Shown: positions 28,185 through 37,915, counted from the stretch's first letter. The stretch is 64,000 nucleotides of DNA from Devosia indica (GCF_003056405.1 NZ_PYVZ01000006.1:124001-188000), one strand, 5' to 3'. The notes: a model not told the origin generated them from the sequence alone. A program made the numbers and translations.

Positions 28185-29372
28185 ATGACCATCGGCGCGC
28201 CAACGATCACCCGTACAGATTATGCCCAACCGGTCATGGCCGGCGTGCTGGCAGCAATTGTCGGCTATGCCAGCACCTTCACGCTCATCCTTGCAGCCCT
28301 CACGGCGGCTGGCGCTTCGCCACAGCAAGCCGGCTCCGGATTGTTCTCGATCTGCATCGCCATCGGCCTTCTCAATATCGTCGTGGCCTGGCGCATCCGC
28401 ATTCCGGTGAGTTTTGCCTGGAGCACGCCAGGAGCGGCCTTTCTGCTGACCGTCGGCGAGCCGGTCGGTGGCTTCCCGGCCGTGGCCGGAGCGTTTCTTG
28501 TATGTGCGGCTCTTGTCGTCCTGACAGGACTCATCAAGCCGCTGGCCCAGGTCATTGCTGCGATTCCAGCGGCCATCGCCAACGCCATGCTGGCGGGCAT
28601 GCTGCTGACGCTTTGCCTTGCGCCACTAAACGCGGTTGCCGAGATGCCCTGGCAAGCCCTGCCCGTCATCGTCGTCTGGGCCGTTAGCCTGCGATTTGCA
28701 CGGCGCTATGCAGTGCCTTTGGCGGTGGTCGCCGCCGGCATAATTCTGGCCACCACAACACAGTTGCCTGAAGGCACGTTTGGCAATGCCTGGCCGGCAC
28801 TGGTGCCGGTTCTACCCAGTTTCACCATCGACGCCATCGTGCGCATTGCGTTGCCGCTCTATGTCGTCACGATGGCATCGCAGAACCTGCCTGGCCTGGC
28901 CGTGATGCGGGCCAATGGTTACGCGCTTCGCCCGTCGCCTCTCTTCACCGTGACCGGGATCGCCAGTGCGGCAACGGCCGTATTTGGCGGGGTGACCAGC
29001 AATCTAGCGGCGATTACTGCTGCAATCTGCGCGGGCCCGGAGGCGCACCCTGACCCTGACAAGCGATGGCCGGCGCCGGTCGCGGCCGGTTTCACCTATC
29101 TCGTGCTGGGTCTTGCCGCCAGCCTGGCCGCGGCATTCATTGCTGCTGTCCCGCCACTGCTGATTCAGGCCGTGGCCGGGCTGGCGCTGTTTTCCAGCCT
29201 GGCTGCCGCCCTGGCCGGAGCGCTGGCCGTTGAAGAAGCGCGTCTGCCGGCAATCCTGACCTTCGTAACAACCGCATCGGGGATAACTGTTGCCGGCGTC
29301 GGGGCACCGTTCTGGGGGTTGGTTGGCGGAATCCTTTTGCTGCTCCTGCTGCGTCAGAGGCAGACCCTTTGA
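28185..29372 (+). CDS. benE: BenE-family benzoate/H+ symporter-like membrane protein
   Basis: This is a polytopic inner-membrane transporter of the BenE family, with about 10-12 hydrophobic segments in 395 residues. Family stretches include IPVSFAWSTPGAAFLL and VLPSFTIDAIVRIALPLYVV, followed by a VTGIASAATAVFGGVTSNLAAITAAIC segment. No aromatic-degradation genes lie nearby, so benzoate is only the family substrate. Its stop overlaps the start of the mobA-like gene, a tight two-gene operon. Confidence 0.85.
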   Translation: MTIGAPTITRTDYAQPVMAGVLAAIVGYASTFTLILAALTAAGASPQQAGSGLFSICIAIGLLNIVVAWRIRIPVSFAWSTPGAAFLLTVGEPVGGFPAVAGAFLVCAALVVLTGLIKPLAQVIAAIPAAIANAMLAGMLLTLCLAPLNAVAEMPWQALPVIVVWAVSLRFARRYAVPLAVVAAGIILATTTQLPEGTFGNAWPALVPVLPSFTIDAIVRIALPLYVVTMASQNLPGLAVMRANGYALRPSPLFTVTGIASAATAVFGGVTSNLAAITAAICAGPEAHPDPDKRWPAPVAAGFTYLVLGLAASLAAAFIAAVPPLLIQAVAGLALFSSLAAALAGALAVEEARLPAILTFVTTASGITVAGVGAPFWGLVGGILLLLLLRQRQTL

Positions 29373-29983
29373 ATGCCTATTTCGTCATTCTGGCCGGCGG
29401 CGGCGGGAGCCGGCTGGGCCATGTTCGCAAGGCAGAAATCCGCCTGGGCGGAGCATCCCTGCAGGAAAGGGTTGCCAATCGGTTACGCATCGATCGAAGC
29501 GCGATTTTGATCTCCACGGGTGCTGGCCTGTCTATACCCAGTGCGATCGGCACTGCCCTGCCCGACCTCGACACGCCGATTGGGGGGCCCCTGGCCGGCA
29601 TTCTCGCGGCGGCGGCACATTTGCGCCATCAAGCATCGACGGACAGTGTGCTGCTCTCGGTTGCAGTCGACACCCCGTTTCTACCTGAGGACTTTGCCTC
29701 TCGGTTGATGGAGCCGCTGGAGCACGGGGCACGGGCGGCGAAGGCGTGCTGGCGGGGCAATGCTTATCCAACCAATGCGGCCTGGCGGCTGGCCGACCTG
29801 CAGGACCTGCCTGAGCAAGCGAGCGCAGGGCCGGTTGCACCAAGCCCCAGGGCGCTTCTGGCGCAATTGGGCGCTGTCTCTGTCGATTGGGAGGCGACGC
29901 ACGCCAGCGATCCCTTCGCCAATCTCAACACCCTTGCCGACCTGATCGACCTCTCTTATCGCGTGCAGGGTTCATCAGACTGA
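29369..29983 (+). CDS. mobA: MobA-like molybdenum cofactor guanylyltransferase
   Basis: This NTP-transferase would attach GMP to molybdopterin to make the guanine dinucleotide cofactor. It has the nucleotide-binding start VILAGGGGSRLGHVRK, the mid-domain IGGPLAGILAA, the metal site VDTPFLP and the C-terminal DPFANLNTLADL typical of MobA. The start is a TTG overlapping the benE stop by 4 bases (TTGA). No other Mo-cofactor gene is in the window. The LAGG loop has one Gly more than usual. Confidence 0.8.
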   Translation: MNAYFVILAGGGGSRLGHVRKAEIRLGGASLQERVANRLRIDRSAILISTGAGLSIPSAIGTALPDLDTPIGGPLAGILAAAAHLRHQASTDSVLLSVAVDTPFLPEDFASRLMEPLEHGARAAKACWRGNAYPTNAAWRLADLQDLPEQASAGPVAPSPRALLAQLGAVSVDWEATHASDPFANLNTLADLIDLSYRVQGSSD

Positions 29984-30079
29984 CAAGATATTCACATGAG
30001 ATGAGATTTGGGGCTTGGCAAACCGGATCGGTTTGGTTACACGGACCTCGCTTCGCCAAGACGGCGTCGCAAGAAGTGT

Positions 30080-30155
30080 TCCGCGATAGCTCAGTTGGTA
30101 GAGCAAGCGACTGTTAATCGCTGGGTCGTAGGTTCGAGTCCTACTCGCGGAGCCA
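30080..30155 (+). tRNA. tRNA-Asn (GTT)
   Basis: The acceptor stem TCCGCGA / TCGCGGA, D-arm AGCTCAGTTGGTAGAGC, anticodon loop CTGTTAA with GTT, T-loop GGTTCGAGTCC and encoded CCA form a full 76-base cloverleaf. Confidence 0.97.
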
Positions 30156-30255
30156 TTTCCTCCCCCAAATTCGACTGAATAGTGTATCCGGGCGATTGCT
30201 CTTGCCGTGCTCGAGGCGTAGGACGGCAGCGTTTTCGTCTTTCCAGCGATTTCCC

Positions 30256-31476
30256 ATGACCACCATTGCCGCGGCCCCCGCGCCCGAAGCGCAGCGCGCT
30301 GCCCTATCTATAATTCTTGCCGTCAGCGGCGCCCATTTCCTCAATGACCTGCTGCAGTTTCTGCTTCCGGCGCTCTATCCCTTGCTCAAGGAAAACTACG
30401 GCCTGAGCTACCTGCAGATCGGCCTTTTGACGCTCGGACAGCAGATTACTGCCTGCCTCCTGCAACCGGCCTTCGGACTGTCAGGCGACCTCAGGCCCAA
30501 GCCCTATTGGCTCGCCTTGTCGATGGTGATCGTGGCGGCAGGCGTTGCCATGCTGGCGGCGGCGAGCGGGTTCTGGCTGCTGTTCTTTGCCGCCGTGGTC
30601 CTCGGCACTGGTTCAGCACTCTTCCACCCCGAAGCATCGCGTGTGGCGCGCATGGCGTCGGGCGGGCGGCTGGGCTTCGCCCAATCGCTGTTTCAGGTTG
30701 GCGGCAATGCGGGCACGGCGCTCGGCCCCCTGGCCGCTGCGTTGATTCTGCTGCCAATGGGCCAAGGCAGCGTCTTCTGGTTCCTGATCGTGGCGGCGCT
30801 CGGCCTGCTGTTGATGACGCATGTGGGCCGCTGGTTTGTCGACCATCAGCGGCAATTGGCCTTGCGACCGACGGTACCGGTCAGCAAGCCGGCGCTGTCG
30901 CGCCAGCGCCTGACCGTAGCCTTCGTGGTGATCGGGGCCCTGCTGCTCAGCAAATTCATCTATATCGAGGGCCTGAAGAGCTACTACGCCTTCTTCCTGA
31001 TCGAGAAGTTCGCTCTCTCCGCCCAAGAGGCGCAATTCTTTCTCTTCGCATTTTTGGGTGCGGTGGCGGCGGGCACATTTATTGGCGGTCCAGTGGGTGA
31101 CCGTTATGGCCGTCTGGCGGTGATCTGGGTGTCCATATTGGGCGCCCTGCCCTTCACGCTGGCCCTGCCCTATCTCGACCTGTTCTGGACCTGCAACATG
31201 AGCATTCTGGTTGGCCTCATTCTCTCATCGGCCTTTTCGGCGATGGTGGTCTACGCCCAGGAACTGGTGCCGGGCAAAGTTGGCATGGTTGCTGGCTTCG
31301 TGTTCGGCTTCGCTTTCGGCATCGGGGCGCTGGGCGCCGCGGTTATGGGCGCTCTGGCGGACTGGCTCGGCATGATCGCCGTGTTCCAGATTTGCGCCTT
31401 CCTGCCGGCGCTTGGTATTCTGACCATATTGCTGCCCAAGACAGCCGAACTGCATCCGGAAAGGACACAAGCATGA
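30256..31476 (+). CDS. MFS transporter of the fosmidomycin-resistance (Fsr) type
   Basis: This is a 12-helix major facilitator of 406 residues. The opening SGAHFLNDLLQFLLPALYPLLKE matches the Fsr family, as does the mid segment FHPEASRVARMASGGRLGFAQSLFQVGGN. Efflux of fosmidomycin or another small compound is the family function, not shown here. The ATG at 30256 gives the family N-terminus. The last bases overlap the ATG of the SRPBCC gene (ATGA), so the two are coupled. Confidence 0.87.
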   Translation: MTTIAAAPAPEAQRAALSIILAVSGAHFLNDLLQFLLPALYPLLKENYGLSYLQIGLLTLGQQITACLLQPAFGLSGDLRPKPYWLALSMVIVAAGVAMLAAASGFWLLFFAAVVLGTGSALFHPEASRVARMASGGRLGFAQSLFQVGGNAGTALGPLAAALILLPMGQGSVFWFLIVAALGLLLMTHVGRWFVDHQRQLALRPTVPVSKPALSRQRLTVAFVVIGALLLSKFIYIEGLKSYYAFFLIEKFALSAQEAQFFLFAFLGAVAAGTFIGGPVGDRYGRLAVIWVSILGALPFTLALPYLDLFWTCNMSILVGLILSSAFSAMVVYAQELVPGKVGMVAGFVFGFAFGIGALGAAVMGALADWLGMIAVFQICAFLPALGILTILLPKTAELHPERTQA

Positions 31477-31925
31477 GCAATGGCATGGAAGCCGACAGCG
31501 AAAGCCAGATCACGCTGACCCGCACCATTGCGGCGCATGTCTCCGACGTGTTCGCAGCCTGGACCGATCCGGCCCTGATCGAGCAGTGGGAGGCCGATGA
31601 GGCCGAGTTCGACGCATTCGAAGGTGGACAATACCGGTTTGTGACCTTTGCCGAGGATGAGGGCGAGACGGATCATGAGGTCAGCGGCGAGGTGCTGACC
31701 TATGTGGAGGACGAACGACTCGTCCTCTCCTGGATTCACAAGGACGAGGACGAAGACAGTGAGTTGATCTTCGTGCTGGACATTATGTTCAAGGCGATAG
31801 CGGACGACAGCACCAGCATTACGCTGACCGAGCGCGGCCTGCCCCATGCAGACGCGCAGACGCGCATTTTTTCGATGGAAGCCTGGAGCGCCGCGCTCGA
31901 AGAACTGGCCGAATTGATGGAATAG
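31473..31925 (+). CDS. SRPBCC / AHSA1-like ligand-binding protein
   Basis: This small helix-grip protein of 150 residues has the AHSA1 pattern: LTRTIAAHVSDVFAAWTDPALIEQW at the start, GEVLTYVEDERLVLSW in the middle and a C-terminal helix WSAALEELAELM. It is very acidic. The ATG overlaps the MFS stop by 4 bases. The family binds hydrophobic ligands; no specific role can be assigned. Confidence 0.85.
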   Translation: MSNGMEADSESQITLTRTIAAHVSDVFAAWTDPALIEQWEADEAEFDAFEGGQYRFVTFAEDEGETDHEVSGEVLTYVEDERLVLSWIHKDEDEDSELIFVLDIMFKAIADDSTSITLTERGLPHADAQTRIFSMEAWSAALEELAELME

Positions 31926-31979
31926 CTCTGAACCGGATCGGTATCGCTGGCGTATTGCCCGAGATAAGTGAGGTTCGCT

Positions 31980-33398
31980 GTGTCCACCGTACTGGTCTGG
32001 CTGCGCAATGATCTGCGCCTTTCTGACAATCCCGCGCTGGATGCAGCGCGGCGCTCTGGTGAGCGCGTCGTTGCGCTTTATGTCCACGAGACCGACGAGG
32101 CAATCCGCGCGCCTGGCGGTGCGGCACGGTGGTGGTTGCATCAGAGCCTTTTGGCTTTGGGCAAGGATCTCGCCGACAATGGCATCGCGCTACAGGTGGA
32201 GACCGGCCCCGCGGCCGAGGTTGTCAACCGGGTTCGGCGTGACGTTGAGGCGGACGCGGTGCACTGGAACCGGCGCTATGCACCCGGGCAGCGGGAAGCC
32301 GATGCGGCCATCAAGGGCGATCTGCGCAAGCAGGGCGTGGACGTCAGGTCGCACGCCGGGAATGTTTTGCTGGAACCCTGGGAAATCGAGACCGGGCAAG
32401 GCAGGCCCTATTCGGTGTTTACGCCATTCTGGAAAGCCCTCAAGGCACGCGACATTGCACGCCCACTGCCAAGGTCTGCGAACGGCGGCAGCACCGTCTC
32501 GACCGGTCGGATCGACGTCGAATACAGACAGCCTGAATGGGCCGGGAAGCTGACACAATATTGGGACATCGGAGAAGCGGCGGCTCAAGAACGGCTCAAG
32601 CGGTTTCTTGAAGAATGTGTCCAGGACTATCCGAAGGGCCGGGACTACCCGGCACAGGCGGTCACTTCACGCCTCTCGGCGCATCTGCGGTTTGGCGAGA
32701 TCAGCCCTCGGCAGATCTGGCACGCAGCATGGGCCTTTGCCCAGGCGCATCCGGACAGCGCATCCGCGGTCGAGAAATTCCTGTCCGAGCTGGCTTGGCG
32801 GGACTTCAGCTTTTACCAGCTCTATCACCGCGACGACATTTCCAATGTGCCGATGCAGCCCAAATATGGCGGCCTGAAGTGGCGCCACGCGCCGGCCCAA
32901 CTCGAGGTCTGGCAGGGCGGACAGACTGGCATCCCGATCATCGACGCCGGGATGCGCGAGCTTTGGGAAACCGGCTATATGCATAACCGGGTGCGCATGC
33001 TGGTCGCCTCGTTCCTGACCAAGAACCTTCTTATCGACTGGCGCGAGGGCGAGCATTGGTTCTGGGATTGCCTGGTTGATGCGGACGACGCCAACAACCC
33101 GGCAAGCTGGCAGTGGGTTGCGGGCAGCGGCCTGGACGCCACCCCCTATTTCCGCATTTTCAATCCGGTGACCCAGGGTGAACGGTTCGATCCGGATGGC
33201 GACTATGTGCGTCGCTGGGTGCCCGAACTGGCAGCATTGCCCAGCAAGTTCATCCATGACCCGAGCCAGGCGCCGGAAGGGGTGCTGGAAGAGGCCGGCA
33301 TTGTGCTGGACGAAACCTATCCGCGTGCCATCGTGGATCTCAAGGAGACCCGCCGGCGTGCCCTCGATGCTTTCGAGGCCCTGTCCGCCGAGGCATGA
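31980..33398 (+). CDS. phrB: Deoxyribodipyrimidine photolyase (class I, CPD type)
   Basis: It repairs cyclobutane pyrimidine dimers using light and FAD. The N-terminal alpha/beta antenna domain begins VLVWLRNDLRLSDNPAL. The FAD domain shows SAHLRFGEISPRQIWHA, TGIPIIDAGMRELWETGYMH, NRVRMLVASFL and ANNPASWQWVAGSGLD, including the electron-transfer tryptophans. The GTG at 31980 has GAGG 6 bases upstream and is chosen over a GTG four codons earlier. The protein has 472 residues. Confidence 0.95.
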   Translation: MSTVLVWLRNDLRLSDNPALDAARRSGERVVALYVHETDEAIRAPGGAARWWLHQSLLALGKDLADNGIALQVETGPAAEVVNRVRRDVEADAVHWNRRYAPGQREADAAIKGDLRKQGVDVRSHAGNVLLEPWEIETGQGRPYSVFTPFWKALKARDIARPLPRSANGGSTVSTGRIDVEYRQPEWAGKLTQYWDIGEAAAQERLKRFLEECVQDYPKGRDYPAQAVTSRLSAHLRFGEISPRQIWHAAWAFAQAHPDSASAVEKFLSELAWRDFSFYQLYHRDDISNVPMQPKYGGLKWRHAPAQLEVWQGGQTGIPIIDAGMRELWETGYMHNRVRMLVASFLTKNLLIDWREGEHWFWDCLVDADDANNPASWQWVAGSGLDATPYFRIFNPVTQGERFDPDGDYVRRWVPELAALPSKFIHDPSQAPEGVLEEAGIVLDETYPRAIVDLKETRRRALDAFEALSAEA

Positions 33399-33555
33399 CC
33401 GGCGCAAATCTATGCTCCAATGATCGCGTGCCGTGACCGGGCCTTGCTTGCGAAGGGGGCTCAGGGAAAAGCGCTGCCGAATCCCGCGCTTGGCGCTTGC
33501 CGCGCCATGATCGTCACCCTACGATAAGTCTCTGTTCCTCCCAGAAAATAGATTC

Positions 33556-34605
33556 ATGGCCAAGCACGAAGACCTCATCTCCGCCATCGGCAATACGCCG
33601 CTGATCCGCCTCAACCGCGTCTCAACGCTGACGGGCTGCGACATCTGGGGCAAGGCGGAGTTTTTGAATCCGGGCCAGTCGGTCAAGGATCGCGCGGCGC
33701 TGTTCATCATCCATGACGCGGTCAAGTCCGGGAAGCTCAAGCCTGGCGGCACTATCGTGGAAGGGACGGCCGGCAATACGGGCATTGGCCTGACACTGGT
33801 GGCCAATTCGCTCGGCTTCAAATCGGTGATCGTCATTCCCGAAACACAGAGCCAAGAGAAGAAGGACGCATTGCGTCTATATGGCGCCGAGCTGATCGAG
33901 GTTCCGGCCAAGCCCTATCGCAATCCGAACAACTACATCAAAGTGTCTGGACGCTTGGCCGAAAAGCTGAATGCGGAATTGCCAAACGGGGCGGTCTGGG
34001 CAAATCAGTTCGACAATGTCTCCAACCGCCGGGCCCATGTGGAAACCACAGGGCCAGAAATCTGGCAGCAGACCAATGGCCGAATCGACGGCTTCATCTG
34101 CGCGGTGGGTTCGGGCGGTACGCTGGCCGGGGTTGCAGAAGCGCTGCGCGCACGCAATCCTGACGTCAAGATCGGGCTGGCCGATCCCGAAGGGGCAGCG
34201 CTCTATGAGTACTATGCCCATGGCGAGCTGAAATCTTCGGGGGGATCGATCACGGAAGGCATTGGCCAGGGTCGCATCACGGCCAATCTGGAGGGCCTCA
34301 AGGTCGATATGCCTTACCAGATATCAGACGCGGAAGCCCTGCCCTATATTTACGACCTGCTTGAGCATGAGGGCCTGTGCCTGGGCGGATCGAGCGCCAT
34401 CAATATTGCTGGTGCCGTCCACATGGCGCGCGATCTCGGCCCGGGCAAGACCATTGTGACGGTGCTGTGCGACTACGGTAACCGCTATGCCAGCAAGATT
34501 TTCAATCCCGAATTTTTGCGCGGCAAGAACCTGCCGGTTCCGGCCTGGATGGAAGAGCGTACGCCCATCGACATCTCGAGCGTGATAGAGCCTGATCCGG
34601 CATAA
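33556..34605 (+). CDS. cysK: Cysteine synthase (O-acetylserine sulfhydrylase family)
   Basis: This PLP enzyme makes cysteine from O-acetylserine and sulfide. The Schiff-base lysine is Lys44 in NPGQSVKDRAAL. The phosphate/substrate loop is EGTAGNTGIGLT and the Gly-rich PLP phosphate loop is AVGSGGTLAG. The protein (349 residues) is longer at its C-terminus than enterobacterial CysK, a form common in alphaproteobacteria. It stands alone with 157 bases upstream in which no other gene is seen. Confidence 0.88.
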   Translation: MAKHEDLISAIGNTPLIRLNRVSTLTGCDIWGKAEFLNPGQSVKDRAALFIIHDAVKSGKLKPGGTIVEGTAGNTGIGLTLVANSLGFKSVIVIPETQSQEKKDALRLYGAELIEVPAKPYRNPNNYIKVSGRLAEKLNAELPNGAVWANQFDNVSNRRAHVETTGPEIWQQTNGRIDGFICAVGSGGTLAGVAEALRARNPDVKIGLADPEGAALYEYYAHGELKSSGGSITEGIGQGRITANLEGLKVDMPYQISDAEALPYIYDLLEHEGLCLGGSSAINIAGAVHMARDLGPGKTIVTVLCDYGNRYASKIFNPEFLRGKNLPVPAWMEERTPIDISSVIEPDPA

Positions 34606-34700
34606 TCCGCAATCGGCAAGACCAGGACCTTCACGAAAGACACATTGCTGCCAACGGCTTGCCTGATAGAATGCCAATCCATTCTAGCGTGTAGGCCAAT

Positions 34701-36152
34701 TTGTTCGGGATAGACGACATTCTCCGCGCCATCGTGGCGGACATGCACCTGGTGGCGCTGATCATGGGCGCCGTCTATCTGCTGGCCTTCGTGTGTGCGG
34801 TGCGGGAAATCCTGAACTCGCGCACCTCGCAGGGTTCCATTGCCTGGCTGCTCTCGCTGATGCTGCTGCCGATTCCGACGGTGCTCCTGTATCTGGTCTT
34901 TGGCTGGAAGTTTTTCGACGACTACGCGACCGACCGCATGCAGAACGGACGCGCCAACAGGCCGTTGCGGGCCCGCGACCTTGCGCTGGTCGACGGAGAC
35001 ACAGACGCCAAATGGCCGGTGCAGGTGCAGGTTTCGGAATTGCCGTTTCTCAAGGGCAATGATGTCGAGCTGCTGGTGGATGGGCAAGCAACGTTCGATT
35101 CGATCTTTGCCGGGATCGAGGCGGCCCAGGAGTATCTTCTGGTCCAGTTCTACATTGTTCGGGACGACAGGCTCGGGCAGGAACTGGCCGAGCGGCTGAT
35201 CGCCAAGGCAAAGTCCGGCGTCGCGGTCTATATGCTGTACGACGATATCGGCAGCACCGGCATGCCAAAGCATTTCCGCCGGGAGCTGCGTGACGCCGGC
35301 ATCAAGGTGTCGAGCTTCAATCAGCGCCACAAATTCCTGCGACTGTTCGGCGCGACGCGCATCAATTACCGCAACCACCGAAAGATCGTGGTGGCTGATG
35401 GTCACCACGCCTGGGTGGGCGGGCACAATGTCGGTGTCGAGTATCTGGGCGAAGATCCAAAGCTTGGCCACTGGCGAGACACCCATGTTCGCGTTTCAGG
35501 GCCGGCAGCGCTTGGGTGCGCCCTGCTGTTCCGGGAGGACTGGGAATGGGCTACGGGCGAACGTCTGCCCAACCGGCCACCATCGGAACTGAGACGCTAC
35601 GGCGACCAATCCGTATTGGTGATGGGCAGCGGACCGGCGGACAAGCTTGAGGAATGCGCCATCGCGTTTACCGACCTCATCGGTCGCGCCCGAAAAAGGC
35701 TTTGGATTGTCAGTCCGTATTTCGTGCCGGATACTGACATCCGCACCGCCCTGTTCGCGGCCCGGTTGCGCGGGGTCGATGTCAGGATCATGCTGCCGGA
35801 CAATCCGGATCACGCCCTGGTGTGGCTGGCGAGCATGGCGCATGCCGATTCCATGGTGCAGCACGACATCTCCGTCTATCGCTACACGGACGGATTCCTC
35901 CACCAGAAGGTGGTCCTGATGGACGAGGAAATGGCCACGGTTGGTAGCGTCAATTTCGACAATCGCTCGTTCGCCATCAATTTCGAGATCACCTTGTGGT
36001 TTACCGACGCCGAAACCATTTCCGGTGTCGATGCCATGCTGACCAAGGATTTTGAATCCTGCCGCCGGGTCGGACTCTCGGAAGTGAACAGCCGCCCCTG
36101 GGCGCTTTACCTGGCGACGCAGGCCGCGCGCCTTCTATCCCCCGTATTGTGA
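34701..36152 (+). CDS. cls: Cardiolipin synthase (phospholipase D superfamily)
   Basis: It condenses two phosphatidylglycerols into cardiolipin at the inner membrane. Two N-terminal helices (about residues 14-30 and 45-65) precede two catalytic HKD motifs: HRKIVVAD in NYRNHRKIVVADGHHAWVGG, and HQKVVLMD followed by VGSVNFDNRS. The start is a TTG at 34701, because the next ATG would cut into the first helix. The length is 483 residues. The next gene begins 9 bases after the stop. Confidence 0.93.
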   Translation: MFGIDDILRAIVADMHLVALIMGAVYLLAFVCAVREILNSRTSQGSIAWLLSLMLLPIPTVLLYLVFGWKFFDDYATDRMQNGRANRPLRARDLALVDGDTDAKWPVQVQVSELPFLKGNDVELLVDGQATFDSIFAGIEAAQEYLLVQFYIVRDDRLGQELAERLIAKAKSGVAVYMLYDDIGSTGMPKHFRRELRDAGIKVSSFNQRHKFLRLFGATRINYRNHRKIVVADGHHAWVGGHNVGVEYLGEDPKLGHWRDTHVRVSGPAALGCALLFREDWEWATGERLPNRPPSELRRYGDQSVLVMGSGPADKLEECAIAFTDLIGRARKRLWIVSPYFVPDTDIRTALFAARLRGVDVRIMLPDNPDHALVWLASMAHADSMVQHDISVYRYTDGFLHQKVVLMDEEMATVGSVNFDNRSFAINFEITLWFTDAETISGVDAMLTKDFESCRRVGLSEVNSRPWALYLATQAARLLSPVL

Positions 36153-36161
36153 GAGTCCCTG

Positions 36162-36875
36162 ATGACCGAGTTCCTGTTCCGCGACGATAGCTATCTGCAA
36201 TCGACTTCAGCCCAGGTGGTCGAGGTCACAGCCGATGGTGGTGTTATCCTGGATCGGACGGTGTTTTATGCCACCTCGGGCGGGCAACCCGGCGATAGCG
36301 GCCAGATTACACGCAGCGATGGCAGCCGGGTCGAAATCGCAACCGCCGTACACCCCGAGGGGGACAAGACCCGCATCGTGCACGTGATGGCCGAGGGGAT
36401 CGCGCCGCCGGAGCCGGGTGAACCTGTCACGGTAGAGATCAACTGGGATCGCCGCTATCGCCTTATGCGCATGCATACGGCCCTGCACCTGTTGTCCGTT
36501 GTCTTTCCCTTCCCAGTGACTGGGGGCTCCATCAGTGAGGACAAGGGGCGGCTGGATTTTGACATGCCGGAGGTGCCAGCGGATCTTGCGGCATTTGAGG
36601 CGCAGCTCAATTCCATGATTGATGCCGATCACACCGTCACGTCAGAGTGGATTAGTGACGCGGAGATGGCTGCGCAAACGGACCTGATCAAAACCATGAA
36701 GGTCAAGCCTCCCATGGGTCAGGGCAAGGTGCGGCTGGTGCGGATCGGAGACGTTGATTTGCAGCCCTGCGGCGGTACGCATGTGGCAGGCACGGCCGAA
36801 ATCGGCCGCGTAGCCTTGGGGAAGATCGAAAAGAAGGGCAAACAGAATCGGCGCGTCAGCCTGCTGTTTGCCTGA
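36162..36875 (+). CDS. alaX: Free-standing alanyl-tRNA editing protein AlaX
   Basis: AlaX hydrolyses Ser-tRNA(Ala) or Gly-tRNA(Ala) in trans. The protein is homologous to the AlaRS editing domain, with the zinc ligands His105 and His109 in MHTALHLL, and Cys203 and His207 in PCGGTHV. The N-terminal segment FYATSGGQPGDSGQI is also conserved. At 237 residues it lacks any aminoacylation domain. It probably shares a transcript with cls, 9 bases upstream, although no functional link is known. Confidence 0.9.
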   Translation: MTEFLFRDDSYLQSTSAQVVEVTADGGVILDRTVFYATSGGQPGDSGQITRSDGSRVEIATAVHPEGDKTRIVHVMAEGIAPPEPGEPVTVEINWDRRYRLMRMHTALHLLSVVFPFPVTGGSISEDKGRLDFDMPEVPADLAAFEAQLNSMIDADHTVTSEWISDAEMAAQTDLIKTMKVKPPMGQGKVRLVRIGDVDLQPCGGTHVAGTAEIGRVALGKIEKKGKQNRRVSLLFA

Positions 36876-36889
36876 GAAGAGCCCAAAGG

Positions 36890-37915
36890 TCAGCGAATGG
36901 GCGGTGCGTAAAACAGGCCGCCATTGGCCCAGAGAGCATTCTGGCCGCGGAGCATTGCTGCGCCGGTCTGTGGTCCGAAATGGCGGTCATATAGCTCGGA
37001 ATAATTGCCGATAGCCCTGATGGCATCGGCCATAAAGGTCGGACGCAGGTCTAGGGCGGCACCGTAGTCGCCCTCGACTCCGAGAACGCGCCGGACGGCC
37101 GGCGTTCTGGCAGCAGACAGTGAGTCGATGTTGAGGCTGGTTACTCCAACTTCTTCAGCCTCAATCAGGGCGAATATGGTCCAGCGCACAATCTGGAACC
37201 ACTGGTCATCCTGATCGCGTACGACCGGTCCTAGGACTTCCTTGGAAATTCTCTCTGGCAGAATGCGATGCAATGCCGGATCGGGCAGTTCGCGGCGAAT
37301 GGCCTGAAGCTGCCGCCCGGAGGCGGAAATAGCCTGGCACAAGCCGCTGCGGTATGCGGTCGCCAGATCAGCGATTTCCTCGTATGCCACCGCACGATAG
37401 CTGGTCTGGTTCGTGAAGAAAAACTCGTCAAGCGCTTCGACTTCACCATAGCTGTCGGCCACGCAGATGCTGACACCATCCAGCTCATATGCAGACACAA
37501 CGCCCATGGCGTTGGGGACGAGAAATGCCTGACCGTCGAAAAAGGCCGGCGCCACATAGCGTGCACCGTAGCGAATATCGCGTCCCATCGTCCACGCACC
37601 ATTGCGCATGAACACATCAACTGCCCCTGTCTCAAGTGGCGCAAAACGGGCCTCGCCGCGATAGGAGCGAAATTCAATCAGGTCAGGATTGCCGAAAATC
37701 GCTGCGGCCAGAGCACGGCACAAATCGACATCGAAGCCGGACCACCGGCCATCAATGTCCTGCTGGGAAAAGCCCGCAAGTGGATTGCTGGAGCCGCAAA
37801 TGAGAAAGCCGCGCTCGCGTACGGCGTCCAGGGTCTGGGCACTAGCGGGCACAGGCCACGCGGCAGCCGACACCAGGGCAGTCAGAAACAGCAATGACTT
37901 GAACAGCTTGCTCAC
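36890..37915 (-). CDS. Second AapJ-like amino-acid ABC substrate-binding protein
   Basis: This periplasmic binding protein of the polar amino-acid family is clearly related to AapJ encoded at 41691-42713: both share LGVEGD, ISKE-LGP, EEVGVTS/EELGVTS and a final PIR. The usual amino-acid-binding SRTTTWT loop of AapJ reads MRNGAWT here, suggesting altered ligand preference. The GTG at 37915 is preferred, with GGAAGG 8 bases upstream and a normal signal peptide (KLFKSLLFLTALVSAAAW). The ATG at 37945 has no such site. It is separated from aapP by a terminator and transcribed the same way. Confidence 0.85.
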   Translation of the reverse strand: MSKLFKSLLFLTALVSAAAWPVPASAQTLDAVRERGFLICGSSNPLAGFSQQDIDGRWSGFDVDLCRALAAAIFGNPDLIEFRSYRGEARFAPLETGAVDVFMRNGAWTMGRDIRYGARYVAPAFFDGQAFLVPNAMGVVSAYELDGVSICVADSYGEVEALDEFFFTNQTSYRAVAYEEIADLATAYRSGLCQAISASGRQLQAIRRELPDPALHRILPERISKEVLGPVVRDQDDQWFQIVRWTIFALIEAEEVGVTSLNIDSLSAARTPAVRRVLGVEGDYGAALDLRPTFMADAIRAIGNYSELYDRHFGPQTGAAMLRGQNALWANGGLFYAPPIR

